DNA from: Dickeya aquatica | Lineage (GTDB): Bacteria > Pseudomonadota > Gammaproteobacteria > Enterobacterales > Enterobacteriaceae | Direction of reading: 5' to 3' | Length of the DNA: 64,000 nucleotides | NCBI RefSeq assembly: GCF_900095885.1 | Contig: NZ_LT615367.1 | Coordinates: forward strand, 2,604,001-2,668,000 | The notes under the pieces: generated by a model | Told to the model about the DNA's origin: nothing | What the model saw: the letters and a program-made list of their open reading frames with translations, nothing else | Databases searched by the model: none | Translations under genes and position numbers: made by a program | In this document: positions 49,566 to 58,263 of the stretch, piece by piece | How positions within the stretch are numbered: position 1 is the first letter of the stretch | How the letters are laid out: each line of letters begins with the position of its first letter

Positions 49566-50648
49566 TCAGATGGCTTGTTCCAGTAACGCCTCAATCTGCG
49601 CATCCGTCATACCGGAAAACATGGCGTGCAGTTGTTCCGGGCTGGCGTTAGCGGCTTGCTCCAGTAGCGAGGGAGATTGCGTTGCAGCCTGGCCGACATC
49701 TGACGGTGAGCCCGGGAGCTGCGCGGCAGCGGTTGCCTTTGCCAGCGCATCTGCGGCTTTCTGCTGAAGTTCGGCGGGCGTCGGTTGTGCTGGCTGTCCT
49801 GCTGGCGCGGACTGTTGAGGTGTACTCTCAACCGTTTCGCCGTAGGCAGCACGAGTGCGCTTCACGACTTCGCCGAATCGCTCAGTTAATGACTTGTCTT
49901 TCCATGCAGGGTCGTGCTTCAGCGTTTCATCGATGTGGATTGCCAACGTGAAACGATCCGGGTCATCACTCTGCCAGGCTTTCAAATCCGGTGTAGCGTC
50001 CAGCGCCATTGACACAGGATTACTCTCATTAGATTGCGTGGCAGCAGGTACTGGTTGCACGGCTTGCAAGTGTTCCACTTTCTGCGCCAGTACATCGATG
50101 ACGTTAGCAACATCGGGAAAACTCTCGCGTAAAACATCAAGTTGCTCCTGAGTAATCTGCGATTTCTCAGGTAATTGCGCGGGCTGCAAACCGGCGGCGT
50201 TAATCTGGCGCGTGAACACCTCAAGCTGGCGCCGGGCTTCTGCCAGTTCAGCAGCGGTGCGCTGATTGCTTTCCGCAAGACGACGCTTTTCAGCGCGTTC
50301 CGCTTCCAGCACGTCGTAAGGAATAGCGTGTTTGCCGTCCTTACTGAGCAGGATTTTGGCCGCCGTCGCTTGCTCTGTGTCAGTCGCCTGACCTGAAGCC
50401 GCACTTCGTTGCCCTACAGCCACGCCCGGCGTCGGCGTGTTACTACCGTTATCGCCCGTATTTTGCTGACTGGCCGCTGCCTGAGTTGTCGCCGTTTGCG
50501 CACCTGTAGTACCAGTGACTGTAGTATCAGTGACTGCCGCTGACGTGTTTCCCGGTGCCGTTTTATCATCGACAGTCACCTCGCCAATCTTTTCCAGCAA
50601 CGCTTCCAATTCTTCCGGGGTTTCATTACCTGTTAAATCGAGTTCCAC
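49566..50648 (-). CDS. Scaffolding-type protein
   Basis: 360 aa with a GTG start preceded by GGAG. The protein is acidic, with a low-complexity Thr/Ala/Gln region (about 30-95), a long coiled coil (ERAEKRRLAESNQRTAAELA) and Gln/Pro/Ala-rich C-terminal tracts ending SGMTDAQIEALLEQAI. Gene order portal-this-capsid and the low-complexity helical design fit a scaffolding protein that guides procapsid assembly and then leaves. There is no clear protease domain. Confidence 0.75.
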   Translation of the reverse strand: MELDLTGNETPEELEALLEKIGEVTVDDKTAPGNTSAAVTDTTVTGTTGAQTATTQAAASQQNTGDNGSNTPTPGVAVGQRSAASGQATDTEQATAAKILLSKDGKHAIPYDVLEAERAEKRRLAESNQRTAAELAEARRQLEVFTRQINAAGLQPAQLPEKSQITQEQLDVLRESFPDVANVIDVLAQKVEHLQAVQPVPAATQSNESNPVSMALDATPDLKAWQSDDPDRFTLAIHIDETLKHDPAWKDKSLTERFGEVVKRTRAAYGETVESTPQQSAPAGQPAQPTPAELQQKAADALAKATAAAQLPGSPSDVGQAATQSPSLLEQAANASPEQLHAMFSGMTDAQIEALLEQAI

Positions 50649-50751
50649 TTTTATGACTCCTGCCTGTCTATTTGTCGGATAGATCCGAGGGATTGAGGCG
50701 TATCGCTGCCTGTGCGAATCAGCGCCCTGTCACCAAGGCGCTTACCCGCAC

Positions 50752-50780
50752 AAACAAAAACGCCCACCGAATGGCGGGCG
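50752..50780 (-). terminator. Second terminator in the portal-scaffold gap
   Basis: On the minus strand CGCCCGCC / GGTGGGCG is followed by TTTTTGTTTG. It lies downstream of element (c), so the gap holds two terminators in tandem. Confidence 0.75.
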
Positions 50781-50792
50781 CTGATTTTGTGG

Positions 50793-50855
50793 CATAAAAA
50801 ACCGGAGCAGCTTTTTAAGGCATGCTCCGGCATCTTTCGCGAATTTAGCGCGTAT
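50793..50855 (-). repeat. Dispersed box-terminator element, copy (c)
   Basis: Order on the minus strand: ATACGCGCTAAATTCGC, AAAGATGCC, hairpin CCGGAGC / GCTCCGG, T6 tract. It lies 18 nt after the portal stop codon and is nearly identical to copy (d), with about four differences over 63 nt. Confidence 0.88.
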
Positions 50856-50873
50856 CCCCTCTCAGTGCAATAT

Positions 50874-53003
50874 CTAGACGGCAATCGCGTCGATCTGTGC
50901 CTGAATTGTCTGCATTATCTGTCCGTGCAGCGCATCCATTTCCCGCGTCGTGCTCTCCATCTCCTGAAGAATGCGGCCGGTTTCCGCTTGTGTTCTGGCA
51001 TCATCAAAACGCTGGCTATTCGCTAACACCTGCTCGCGCTGGGCGGCGGCGGCAATGCGCTGCGCCTCGGCTTCGAGTTTTGCCACTTTTCCGGCAATTT
51101 CCCGCATCGCCAGTTCCTGCTGCTGGGCCTGCAATTGCTGTTGCTGTTGTGCGGCCTGCTGTTCTTCCGGGGTCATTTCATTCGGTGATTTTGGCGTGCC
51201 CAGCGCGCTGCGGATGCGCTCAATGAACTCGGCTTTGCGCGGCACGTCCAGCAGTTCCACCCACATATCCAGCACTGTCGCCTGCGCCTGCGGCGGCAAG
51301 CCGGTAATTACCTGAGACATGCGTTCCGCCAGTTGCGATTTGTAGGCCGGTGTCTGCTGAATCGGAGCCAATGCAATGTGCGCACGCAGACGTGATACGT
51401 CATTAGTCATACCGTTGCCGTTTTCTGACTCCTGATTGATGGTGACTGCTCGCCGGCGGCGCGGGTCATCACGGTTCACCACCACCGTGTAATTGCGGCG
51501 GCGGGTCAAATCCTCCAGCAAATAAGACAGCAGCAATTGCCCCACCTGCTGACAAGCAAACTGATAGTTATCGTTGATTTCTGCAAGCGTCGTGGCCCCC
51601 TGCTCCACCAGATTGCTGATCGCTACACCAGAGGACGCGCTGGAGTCCTGCCCGAGAAATGCCGAATACACCCCCATGCCATCCTGAATCAGTCGCATAC
51701 TCTCCTGCATCACCGAAAACTGCTGCTGTGCCACCTGGAAATCCTGCTGAATATTAACGGCATCAGCGGCAGTCGTTTTGTTTTTGCGATCGGGGTTCAG
51801 CGTAATCAGCCCGTCCGGGCGTTCGGCCTCATCGAGTAGTTGCCGGTCTGTCATGTTGACCGCATCGGCATCTTTGATGATGCGCTTGGCCTGAAGCAAC
51901 CAGGTCAGCTTGATGCGGCGAAAATTCACTTCATCCTGCGCCGGGATAGCACGGCAGGCCAGACCATACGGAGCACCACTCTTATCCTTGCGATACCCCC
52001 AAAATGGCACCAGCGGAAACATGCCTTGCGGTGCCGTGCATGGCCGATCCCCAATAGAATGCGGCCCGACAAACCAGGCTTCACGTATCCGGCTGACGCG
52101 TGACATCACCACTGACACGCGCCCGGATGCCACTGCCACCGCATGCATGAGGTTGTTTTTGTCATACTGCACCATCCGGCCATTCGGCAATTCTAATACC
52201 GGTAATTGCTGGTACGTGCGGTAGTAAATCACCTGAAGCAAGACGCGTTTGCGGTTGGAAGACACCCACTCGGTATCCTTGCGGCTCCACTGCTGATATT
52301 CCTCATACGCGCTAATCAGCGCCGATTCTTGCCCTTCGGCAATATCGGTATCCACAAATCCCCGCCACGCGTTGATCGAGTAATCAATCACCTCGGCCAT
52401 TCCGGGAAAGGTTGCCTTCACCTCATCCACATCCAGCCAGCGTTTGCGCATCAGCCAGCGGCAATCACTTAAATCCGCTTCCCGACTGTGCCAGTCCCAA
52501 AACACTTCATTGCGGTGCACCGTCCCGACCTTATAGCGGGAACCAAACAGATCGCCGTTGCGCCGCACCTCTACCCAGCCCAACCCGGCCTTGATCTGCT
52601 CGGCATAGGCATCAGAGCGCGCTTTGTTCATATTCGCCAGGCGGCACACATCAGCGAACTCGGCGTTGACGGCATCGGCCAGTTGCTCCATTTCTTCGTC
52701 CGGGTCGTCAGCAATCACCATCAGATCGGTACGCGTCTTGGCTTCCATGCCCAACACGCCATCAATGGTCGGTGCAATCAGGTTATGCATGGTGAGCGGC
52801 TGCCCGCGCTCACGCAGTTTTGCCACCAGCTCCGGTGCCAACTGATCGCCGTCGTAATACGCACAGGCTTTATTCGCCGTGGTGCGCCAGTCTGGCTGTG
52901 CGTCAATGTCCGATGAGATATCCAGCAGTTGGCGCTGAGTAAAACGATCGCGGTTATCCTGCGGCTGAGGCTCGGCCACAGCTTCAATAGCGGCTGTATT
53001 CAT
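50874..53003 (-). CDS. Portal protein, P22/933W type
   Basis: About 709 aa (P22 portal gp1 is 725 aa). It matches the P22 portal family: an N-terminal segment of YYDGDQLAPELVAKLRERGQ, then TMHNLIAPTIDGVLGMEAKT, the middle FWDWHSREADLSDCRWLMRK and a long C-terminal Gln/Ala/Glu coiled coil (barrel helix). It forms the dodecameric DNA channel at one capsid vertex. Its ATG shares one base with the terminase stop (TGATG). Confidence 0.9.
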   Translation of the reverse strand: MNTAAIEAVAEPQPQDNRDRFTQRQLLDISSDIDAQPDWRTTANKACAYYDGDQLAPELVAKLRERGQPLTMHNLIAPTIDGVLGMEAKTRTDLMVIADDPDEEMEQLADAVNAEFADVCRLANMNKARSDAYAEQIKAGLGWVEVRRNGDLFGSRYKVGTVHRNEVFWDWHSREADLSDCRWLMRKRWLDVDEVKATFPGMAEVIDYSINAWRGFVDTDIAEGQESALISAYEEYQQWSRKDTEWVSSNRKRVLLQVIYYRTYQQLPVLELPNGRMVQYDKNNLMHAVAVASGRVSVVMSRVSRIREAWFVGPHSIGDRPCTAPQGMFPLVPFWGYRKDKSGAPYGLACRAIPAQDEVNFRRIKLTWLLQAKRIIKDADAVNMTDRQLLDEAERPDGLITLNPDRKNKTTAADAVNIQQDFQVAQQQFSVMQESMRLIQDGMGVYSAFLGQDSSASSGVAISNLVEQGATTLAEINDNYQFACQQVGQLLLSYLLEDLTRRRNYTVVVNRDDPRRRRAVTINQESENGNGMTNDVSRLRAHIALAPIQQTPAYKSQLAERMSQVITGLPPQAQATVLDMWVELLDVPRKAEFIERIRSALGTPKSPNEMTPEEQQAAQQQQQLQAQQQELAMREIAGKVAKLEAEAQRIAAAAQREQVLANSQRFDDARTQAETGRILQEMESTTREMDALHGQIMQTIQAQIDAIAV

Positions 53004-54718
53004 CAATGTGACATCCAGTGAGTGGGTTTAGAGCGGTCGATAGGTTTCAGTTTCGGTCTGGTCGGCATGCGGGCGCGCATCTCTTGCGCAATGGCGTAAC
53101 TCATCACCTGATCATCGAAACAACCGGTTTGTGCGCCCATGCTGCCTTTGGCGTCATAGACGTAGGTGTTCAATTCGTTGATAGTGCCAACCCAGCGAAT
53201 GCCGCTGGCCTTTTCACGCAATAGCGTTTTCAGCCCTTCGGTGACAATCGGCTTACTTTGTTTGGTCGTCAGCCAGCCCAGTTTCGGCGTCTCATCGTCG
53301 TTATCGCGATCAAGGTGCTGCTCGGCGTAAATAGCTCGGGGCGGGTAGATATCGCGCAGTTTCTGCAATACGGCATGGCCGTGGTTGTTGCGCTCTGGCC
53401 CGACGTAGGCGGTGTTGTACCACGTGCCGACGTGTGCCAGCAGTTGCGCGAACAGTTCCGCATCCAGATGACCGAACCAGTGCGCTACCTGCTCCCCGTC
53501 GGATTTCTTCACGACGTCAAACGACGATCGGTCGCCGTTTTCGAGGCCTTCTGCCACGTCAGCACCGATAGCATAATCCCCGTCAGGGTCGGGCAACTCC
53601 CACACCAGCAGGTGATTCAGCAACGTGCGTTGCAGCTCATCTTGACCACCTGCACGTAACGCCTGAACTTTCTCACGTTTGCCCGTTACCGGATCGATAT
53701 CGTAAACAATACGCGGCGGGCAGCAGCCAGATTCAGCATTCATCACGTTGATGGCTGGGAACACGCGACGGCCAGAGGTCAGAAATGCTTCCTGTGGCGT
53801 GGAAGGAAACTCTTGCTTCATTTCCTCGCCCTGCTCGACCTCTTTGCGGATATACCACTGCTTTTGCTCATCACTCAGCGTGACGCGCGTTGCTGCTTCA
53901 ACCGCAGCAAAGTATTCCTGATGGTATTTACTCAGGCGCAGGCCACCTTTCGGCACTGGCGCAACGTATTTCGGATCGTCAAACCACGGATAGAAATGAA
54001 ACTTGTAATCCTGCATCGTCAGACTGACACCGGATTGCGCCAGTTCAAGCGCGCGGATGCTCATGGTATGAAAATCGCCGCCCACGCCTTCCGCTGTGGA
54101 TTCGTCAAACACGATACAGCCGTCATGCACGGCGTTCAGCGTACCGGTTCGCACCTCTTTGGCTTTGGCCGGGTACTTTGCGCAGATCTTCCCATGCTCC
54201 GAGATGTGCAGCCGCTGGACGGTGCCGGAGCGAAACGACGTGGCCACCTGAATGCTGGAGCCGTGAGAAAACAGGATATAACCGCCATTCGCACCGCTGC
54301 GCCGCTCGGTGATTTTGAACGTCGAGCGTAGCCAGCCTGGCAGATTGTCGAACGGTATCGATATCTTGGTACGAAAGATTTCGCCTGCGGCGGTCTTATC
54401 CTGCGCAATAATCCCGCACTTGAGATTGGTGTTAAACAGTGCCTGATCCAGCAGGTAGATATCAATCGCCGTGGAAAAACCCAGTTGGCGTGCCTTGAGA
54501 ATGACGTTGCGGTAATGCATGGCCTGGAACAGACGACGCTGCGCCGGGCGCATCCGAAACGTGACCAACTGGCCCTTTTCGTTCTCTATCTTGTACAGAT
54601 TGTTGAGCCGCCACCACGGATTGCTCAATTTGGACAAAATAAAAAGGCGCTGCTGCGCCTCGGTCATGCCATCCAGTTCGTCATCCACCAAACCGGCGTC
54701 ATATTGCGGTGTCGTCAT
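53003..54718 (-). CDS. Terminase large subunit
   Basis: 571 aa. The ATPase domain has a Walker A-like KARQLGFST (75-83) and a later HISEHGKIC; the RNase H-like nuclease domain begins at DYAIGADVAEGLENGDRSSF, with a metal-binding Asp. It cuts concatemeric DNA and pumps it into the procapsid through the portal. ATGA overlap with the small subunit gene (54715-54718) indicates coupling. Confidence 0.92.
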   Translation of the reverse strand: MTTPQYDAGLVDDELDGMTEAQQRLFILSKLSNPWWRLNNLYKIENEKGQLVTFRMRPAQRRLFQAMHYRNVILKARQLGFSTAIDIYLLDQALFNTNLKCGIIAQDKTAAGEIFRTKISIPFDNLPGWLRSTFKITERRSGANGGYILFSHGSSIQVATSFRSGTVQRLHISEHGKICAKYPAKAKEVRTGTLNAVHDGCIVFDESTAEGVGGDFHTMSIRALELAQSGVSLTMQDYKFHFYPWFDDPKYVAPVPKGGLRLSKYHQEYFAAVEAATRVTLSDEQKQWYIRKEVEQGEEMKQEFPSTPQEAFLTSGRRVFPAINVMNAESGCCPPRIVYDIDPVTGKREKVQALRAGGQDELQRTLLNHLLVWELPDPDGDYAIGADVAEGLENGDRSSFDVVKKSDGEQVAHWFGHLDAELFAQLLAHVGTWYNTAYVGPERNNHGHAVLQKLRDIYPPRAIYAEQHLDRDNDDETPKLGWLTTKQSKPIVTEGLKTLLREKASGIRWVGTINELNTYVYDAKGSMGAQTGCFDDQVMSYAIAQEMRARMPTRPKLKPIDRSKPTHWMSH

Positions 54719-55587
54719 TGCGCCAGCATTCCATCATCCGGCATCGCGTGAATATCACGCACCACATCAGTTAGCGGTGTCGTCACGTCTTTGCTTTCTG
54801 CTGTCAGCTTCTCGGTCTCGGCTTTCAGCTTGGCGGTGGCCGCTTTAATGCGCAGCGTATCAGCACTCAGGCGTGGCACATTCACCGCATCCAGTTGTAA
54901 TCGGCTCAGGCTGTTCTCAATCGATTCAATGCGGGCAATATTGCGATCCAGCCCCGCCTCAGCTTTGAGCAACTTGTCATATAGTTCGATGCGGGTTTCA
55001 ACATCCGGTGCGTTGTGCAAATCCTCCATGATTTTGTTCAACGTCTTGGTGACAGAGAGCGCACGGGCACGGGTGAATACGAGTTCGTCGCGCAGATCGG
55101 ATTCTTTGGCCGCATCGAAAAGTTCATCGGCGTCCAGATATTTGGCGTAGGCGGAATGTTTGCGCGGGATTTGATTGCCAGGCTGGAACGCATTAGCCGG
55201 AACGCCATAATTCCCACCCAGCTTGTTCCCTTCAGCAAAGCGCCCGCTAGCATCCCGTTGCGGTTTCGTTTCAGGCGGACAATCGCCAGTGTCACTGTTG
55301 TCTGTGCCTGCTGATTCCTCCATATCGTTATCACCAGAATCATCGCGCTTTTTCTCGCTTTTGCGATTCGCGCCTTTCTCTTTGCGAATCTGCGAATCAC
55401 TTTTTTGCGAACTGCGAATTTGCGAATTCAGCTCAATGAAATCCGTTGCAGCCTTTATCGTGATGTAACGCTTCGCCGAGCTATAGGGCACCTCATTCTG
55501 AGCGCACCACTCAACTGGAGATATTCCCGTTGCTGAGTATGCAGCGGCATAATCGGCCAGCAGTTTTTTCCAATCGTACTTCGCCAT
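54715..55587 (-). CDS. Terminase small subunit
   Basis: 290 aa. The N-terminal part resembles a helix-turn-helix DNA-binding region (MAKYDWKKLLADYAAAYSAT, then SPVEWCAQNEVPYSSAKRYI), followed by a polar stretch with repeated SQIR units, a linker with SGRFAEGNKLGG, and a helical oligomerisation part. TerS recognises the packaging start and loads TerL. The gene itself contains the GCGAA cluster at 55363-55427, as P22 has its pac site in gene 3. Coordinates follow the ATG at 55587. Confidence 0.83.
   Translation of the reverse strand: MAKYDWKKLLADYAAAYSATGISPVEWCAQNEVPYSSAKRYITIKAATDFIELNSQIRSSQKSDSQIRKEKGANRKSEKKRDDSGDNDMEESAGTDNSDTGDCPPETKPQRDASGRFAEGNKLGGNYGVPANAFQPGNQIPRKHSAYAKYLDADELFDAAKESDLRDELVFTRARALSVTKTLNKIMEDLHNAPDVETRIELYDKLLKAEAGLDRNIARIESIENSLSRLQLDAVNVPRLSADTLRIKAATAKLKAETEKLTAESKDVTTPLTDVVRDIHAMPDDGMLAQ
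55363..55427. other. Iteron-like GCGAA cluster inside terS, candidate pac site
   Basis: TGCGAA occurs at 55383, 55391, 55413 and 55421, with TGCGA also at 55406 and a related TGCGAT near 55362. Spacings of about 8, 15, 7 and 8 nt give a rough helical phasing. It encodes the repeated SQIR residues in TerS, so protein and DNA constraints cannot be separated by eye. Confidence 0.5.
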
Positions 55588-55648
55588 AACGTCCTACTGA
55601 ATGAGCATTAGCGAGCCACCTCTGGGAAGTAGCTCTGTAATGTCTGAA

Positions 55649-56281
55649 TCACTTGAATGCGTGGACTACAGCGCGGAACAGGTAATCCTTCACCTGCTGC
55701 TCTTTGGGAAGTTGCTCATACGGGACAAAGCACGGATGCTCTTTTTTCTCTGCGTCTTTCACTGGGCCATATTTCCAGCCTTCCTGTTTTTTGAACTCCA
55801 GCCATTTGTTATGGCTAGCCTCCGGCGGGTGATCACCTGTGAGGTGGAATACCACGCCTTCAATAGCAGAGTCTTTTTGCCATTGGGGTGCATCTTCCCA
55901 GGCTGGTTGGCTATCATCGCCAAGGGCTGCGCAGTACGCCCGATTGACTTCGTGGGCAGCACGCGCGGCGCGCTCGATGTTTCGGTTCTCAATCTCCTGC
56001 TGGTTGTCACCAACGTCGCCGCCGAGTTCGGGGAGTCTGTTATAGCCCGCCTCAAATACCGCTGCTGGCGAATAGCTTTGGTAGCCGTCCTCATAGAGAA
56101 CAAAATATCCACCAGGCTGTGGGTTATGTTTTTCGATGTACCCGCGCTCGGCAAAAAGCAAAATATCACCATCCAGAGTGAGCGATGATTTACCGTTATC
56201 TAATGGGTTCACATCAATAATTTTCGCTGCCTGAACAACTTTATGGCAGCGGTAGCGTGGTAATACGCTGGTCTGTGTCAT
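55649..56281 (-). CDS. RyR-domain phage protein
   Basis: 210 aa. The C-terminal half fits the RyR (ryanodine-receptor repeat) domain seen in several phage and bacterial proteins: AAHEVNRAYCAALGDDSQP, WQKDSAIEGVVFHL, HNKWLEFKKQEGWKYGPVKD, and FVPYEQLPKEQQVKDYLF. The N-terminal half contains GGYFVLYEDGYQSYSP. The function in phage is unknown. It sits between the lysis genes and terS. A terminator lies just upstream. Confidence 0.8.
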   Translation of the reverse strand: MTQTSVLPRYRCHKVVQAAKIIDVNPLDNGKSSLTLDGDILLFAERGYIEKHNPQPGGYFVLYEDGYQSYSPAAVFEAGYNRLPELGGDVGDNQQEIENRNIERAARAAHEVNRAYCAALGDDSQPAWEDAPQWQKDSAIEGVVFHLTGDHPPEASHNKWLEFKKQEGWKYGPVKDAEKKEHPCFVPYEQLPKEQQVKDYLFRAVVHAFK

Positions 56282-56303
56282 GGGTTTACCTTTTGTTGGG
56301 GCG

Positions 56304-56330
56304 AAAAAAAGCCCCAGCGGATGCTGAGGC
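56304..56330 (-). terminator. Terminator upstream of the RyR gene
   Basis: On the minus strand CCTCAGC / GCTGGGG (one G-T pair) is followed by CTTTTTTT. Confidence 0.7.
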
Positions 56331-56406
56331 GTATGAAATGGTTGCTAAATCTTACTTGCTAACGTTAGGTATCGCTGGCGTTTACTCGGAATACCGGCAT
56401 TTTTGG

Positions 56407-56637
56407 CTATTCAGTCTCAGAGAGCCAGTCAGCCGCAGCTCGCATTTTCTTTATAGCTTCTAATTTTGTCAGCCGTTGCAAGTCTCCTATCGTTAAATTT
56501 GGGTCGTACGGGAGACGAAGGTACAGAGATACGTTTTCACCACCCTGCGCAGGATCTGTGTAGATGGTGGCCTCAGCATAAACCGCTTTATCGTTCACGC
56601 CATCTACTGGTGTAAAATTGCCAATATCAATTTCCAT
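56407..56637 (-). CDS. Hypothetical small phage protein, 76 aa
   Basis: Begins MEIDIGNFTPVDGVNDKAVY and ends MRAAADWLSETE. A predicted beta then helical layout with no signal peptide. I do not recognise it. It lies between Rz and the RyR gene in the late operon. Confidence 0.55.
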   Translation of the reverse strand: MEIDIGNFTPVDGVNDKAVYAEATIYTDPAQGGENVSLYLRLPYDPNLTIGDLQRLTKLEAIKKMRAAADWLSETE

Positions 56638-56722
56638 ATAAGCCTAAGTCCAAGCCATTAAGAAAGATATTATTGCCACATCTAATATCGAAGAAAACCC
56701 TACTTTTTTTACAGAACATCTT

Positions 56723-57244
56723 TTATTCTGTTTTTCGAATCCCAGCCAGTTGCCCATTTGCCTGCTCAATTACTGCCAGCAGCGAATCAACCCAGTAAAT
56801 CACCTGCCCATACGTCAATCGGCAGGCGGAGGCAGCGGCACCAGTACCGGCTGGGTCAACTCCGCTGGCAGTGGTGTGCATTGTGCTGGCACGTAGACTG
56901 TGCGCGTAGTCGAGCAGCCTGTTAGCCACATCATCAGACACGCACTGACGGCTAGCCGGATCGCGCTTGACGATGGTGCGGTAAATAATCTGTTTCTCAT
57001 CTGATTTTGCCTTAATGTTGATAGCGTACTGGTTGGCTTGTCTGGCGATTTCGTTGAAACGATGAAACGTCAGCGCCTGTGTTGCGATGACGGCCTGCTG
57101 CCCGGTGCTTGCCTCCTGTGCAGCCGCCGTTTCCCGGGCCGAAATATCCGCATCCCAGCGCACCCCCTGCACATACCAGCCCGCGCCGAATGCAGCAGCC
57201 AACCCGCCGCATAACAGCAGCGCTTTCATTTTCGTGGTTAACAT
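56723..57244 (-). CDS. Rz-like inner-membrane spanin subunit
   Basis: 173 aa with an N-terminal membrane anchor (about residues 7-25, LLLCGGLAAAFGAGWYV) and a periplasmic, helical Gln/Ala-rich region. It follows the holin and endolysin genes, as in lambda S-R-Rz. The i-spanin joins with an outer-membrane lipoprotein (Rz1) to fuse the membranes in the last lysis step. Rz1 is embedded in another frame at 56815-57000. AGGA lies before the ATG. Confidence 0.85.
   Translation of the reverse strand: MLTTKMKALLLCGGLAAAFGAGWYVQGVRWDADISARETAAAQEASTGQQAVIATQALTFHRFNEIARQANQYAINIKAKSDEKQIIYRTIVKRDPASRQCVSDDVANRLLDYAHSLRASTMHTTASGVDPAGTGAAASACRLTYGQVIYWVDSLLAVIEQANGQLAGIRKTE
56815..57000 (-). CDS. Rz1-like outer-membrane spanin lipoprotein, nested inside Rz
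   Basis: 61 aa in a shifted frame fully inside the Rz gene. The signal sequence ends in a lipobox LTGC, and the mature part is short and proline-rich (TPLPAELTQPVLVPLPPPAD). This is the classical embedded Rz1 layout. The start may be the ATG at 57000. Without the lipobox and the Pro-rich tail it would have been dismissed as a shadow ORF. Confidence 0.82.
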   Translation of the reverse strand: MRNRLFTAPSSSAIRLAVSACLMMWLTGCSTTRTVYVPAQCTPLPAELTQPVLVPLPPPAD

Positions 57245-57329
57245 GATTGTCCTGTTGAAATCAGAAAGGATTGATGAAGGCGAGCAGCGCAGATTTCACG
57301 TAGAGCCACCACTTTCGAACAAAAAGCAA

Positions 57330-57836
57330 TCAATCTTGTGCTAATACCCCACCGGCTTGCTGATAAGCGGCAATCAGTCTCTCAACCTTATGCTCGCGCT
57401 GGCCGTAACCAGCACCCGGCAACGAAGCCCAAATGTTGTTGCACGCTTCAATGGCACGCTCAATGCGGCCCGCGATCACGTCATCAAGCGCCCGGCGCTC
57501 GCGAATCAACTGAATCGCCAGCGAGTCTTGAGAGTCGGGGCTGAAATCTGGCAGTTTTAGCTGCGCTTTGTACGTCGGCCAATAACGATAGAGCTGCTGA
57601 TAGCGCCCGGCAGCAGTGGAGCGCAGCCCCTGTTTGCTGAAAATTTTTCCCGGGCGGCCATTGGCAAACGGGTGATCGTGGTAATCAGTAAAGATCTCCG
57701 GTTTGCCATCAAGACCGGTGACTATCACGTCATAGCCACGGTTACGCGTCAGTGGGTGGGTGGCGGTGCCTTCGGAAAAGGCCAGCATATCCAGAAATGC
57801 GGATAAATTTTTATGCCGTGGTGGATTCTGAGTCAT
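57330..57836 (-). CDS. Lambda R-type endolysin (lytic transglycosylase)
   Basis: 168 aa, very similar to lambda R: FLDMLAFSEGT, NRGYDVIVTG, FTDYHDHPF, STAAGRYQQL, FSPDSQDSLA and NIWASLPGAGYGQREHK. The catalytic glutamate is E22 in SEGT. It cleaves peptidoglycan glycan strands from the periplasm after holin-mediated release. No signal-anchor is present, so it depends on the holin. Confidence 0.93.
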   Translation of the reverse strand: MTQNPPRHKNLSAFLDMLAFSEGTATHPLTRNRGYDVIVTGLDGKPEIFTDYHDHPFANGRPGKIFSKQGLRSTAAGRYQQLYRYWPTYKAQLKLPDFSPDSQDSLAIQLIRERRALDDVIAGRIERAIEACNNIWASLPGAGYGQREHKVERLIAAYQQAGGVLAQD

Positions 57837-57841
57837 GGTAT

Positions 57842-58177
57842 TTACGCCTGTGGGTTATTGCCGCCAAAGCGGTTGCCAAGAATGCGCAGCGCCAGCGTGC
57901 GGATCTGCTCAACGCCGATAAAGCCAATGCTGCCGCCAATCGCAACAGTGAGCGTTCGCGGCAGGCTGAAATACTCCAGTGATGAAATCACCGTCAGCGT
58001 CAGCGCACCGCACAGCGCCGCCTCCAACAGCATTTTTTTGTGGCCACCGCCCATATACGCAACCCGCAGAACGGTAATCAGGATGGACAACAGTACGCCG
58101 CCGAGCGGCATATCACCGTTCCACCACATACGGAGCAAATCCCAGAAGTCCGTCCAGGTATGAACATTGTTTTGCAT
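57842..58177 (-). CDS. Lambda S-family holin
   Basis: 111 aa from the ATG at 58177. Three hydrophobic segments lie at about 24-41, 50-68 and 74-92, and the sequence LRVAYMGGGHKKMLLEAALC parallels lambda S. The C-terminus is basic. It permeabilises the inner membrane at the lysis time. Upstream in-frame GTG codons at 58183 and 58192 could give a longer form; the one at 58183 would encode Met-Lys-Met, like the dual start of lambda S105/S107. Confidence 0.85.
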   Translation of the reverse strand: MQNNVHTWTDFWDLLRMWWNGDMPLGGVLLSILITVLRVAYMGGGHKKMLLEAALCGALTLTVISSLEYFSLPRTLTVAIGGSIGFIGVEQIRTLALRILGNRFGGNNPQA

Positions 58178-58220
58178 CTTCACGATCTCCACCTCCCCTG
58201 AGGTCGGCGCGCTGTCTGAA

Positions 58221-58252
58221 ATAAAAAAGCCGCTGGGCGAACCATGCGGCTT
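58221..58252 (-). terminator. Second terminator upstream of the holin
   Basis: On the minus strand AAGCCGC / GCGGCTT is followed by TTTTATTT. It lies just downstream of element (d), so again two terminators are in tandem. Confidence 0.75.
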
Positions 58253-58263
58253 GAGGACTGACC

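Noticed and set aside
50651..50884. Small minus-strand frame with a CALKSCSGFL-like sequence, also seen at 58113-58313
   Set aside because: The shared residues come from translating the box-terminator element; both frames run through hairpins and T tracts and have no support as genes.
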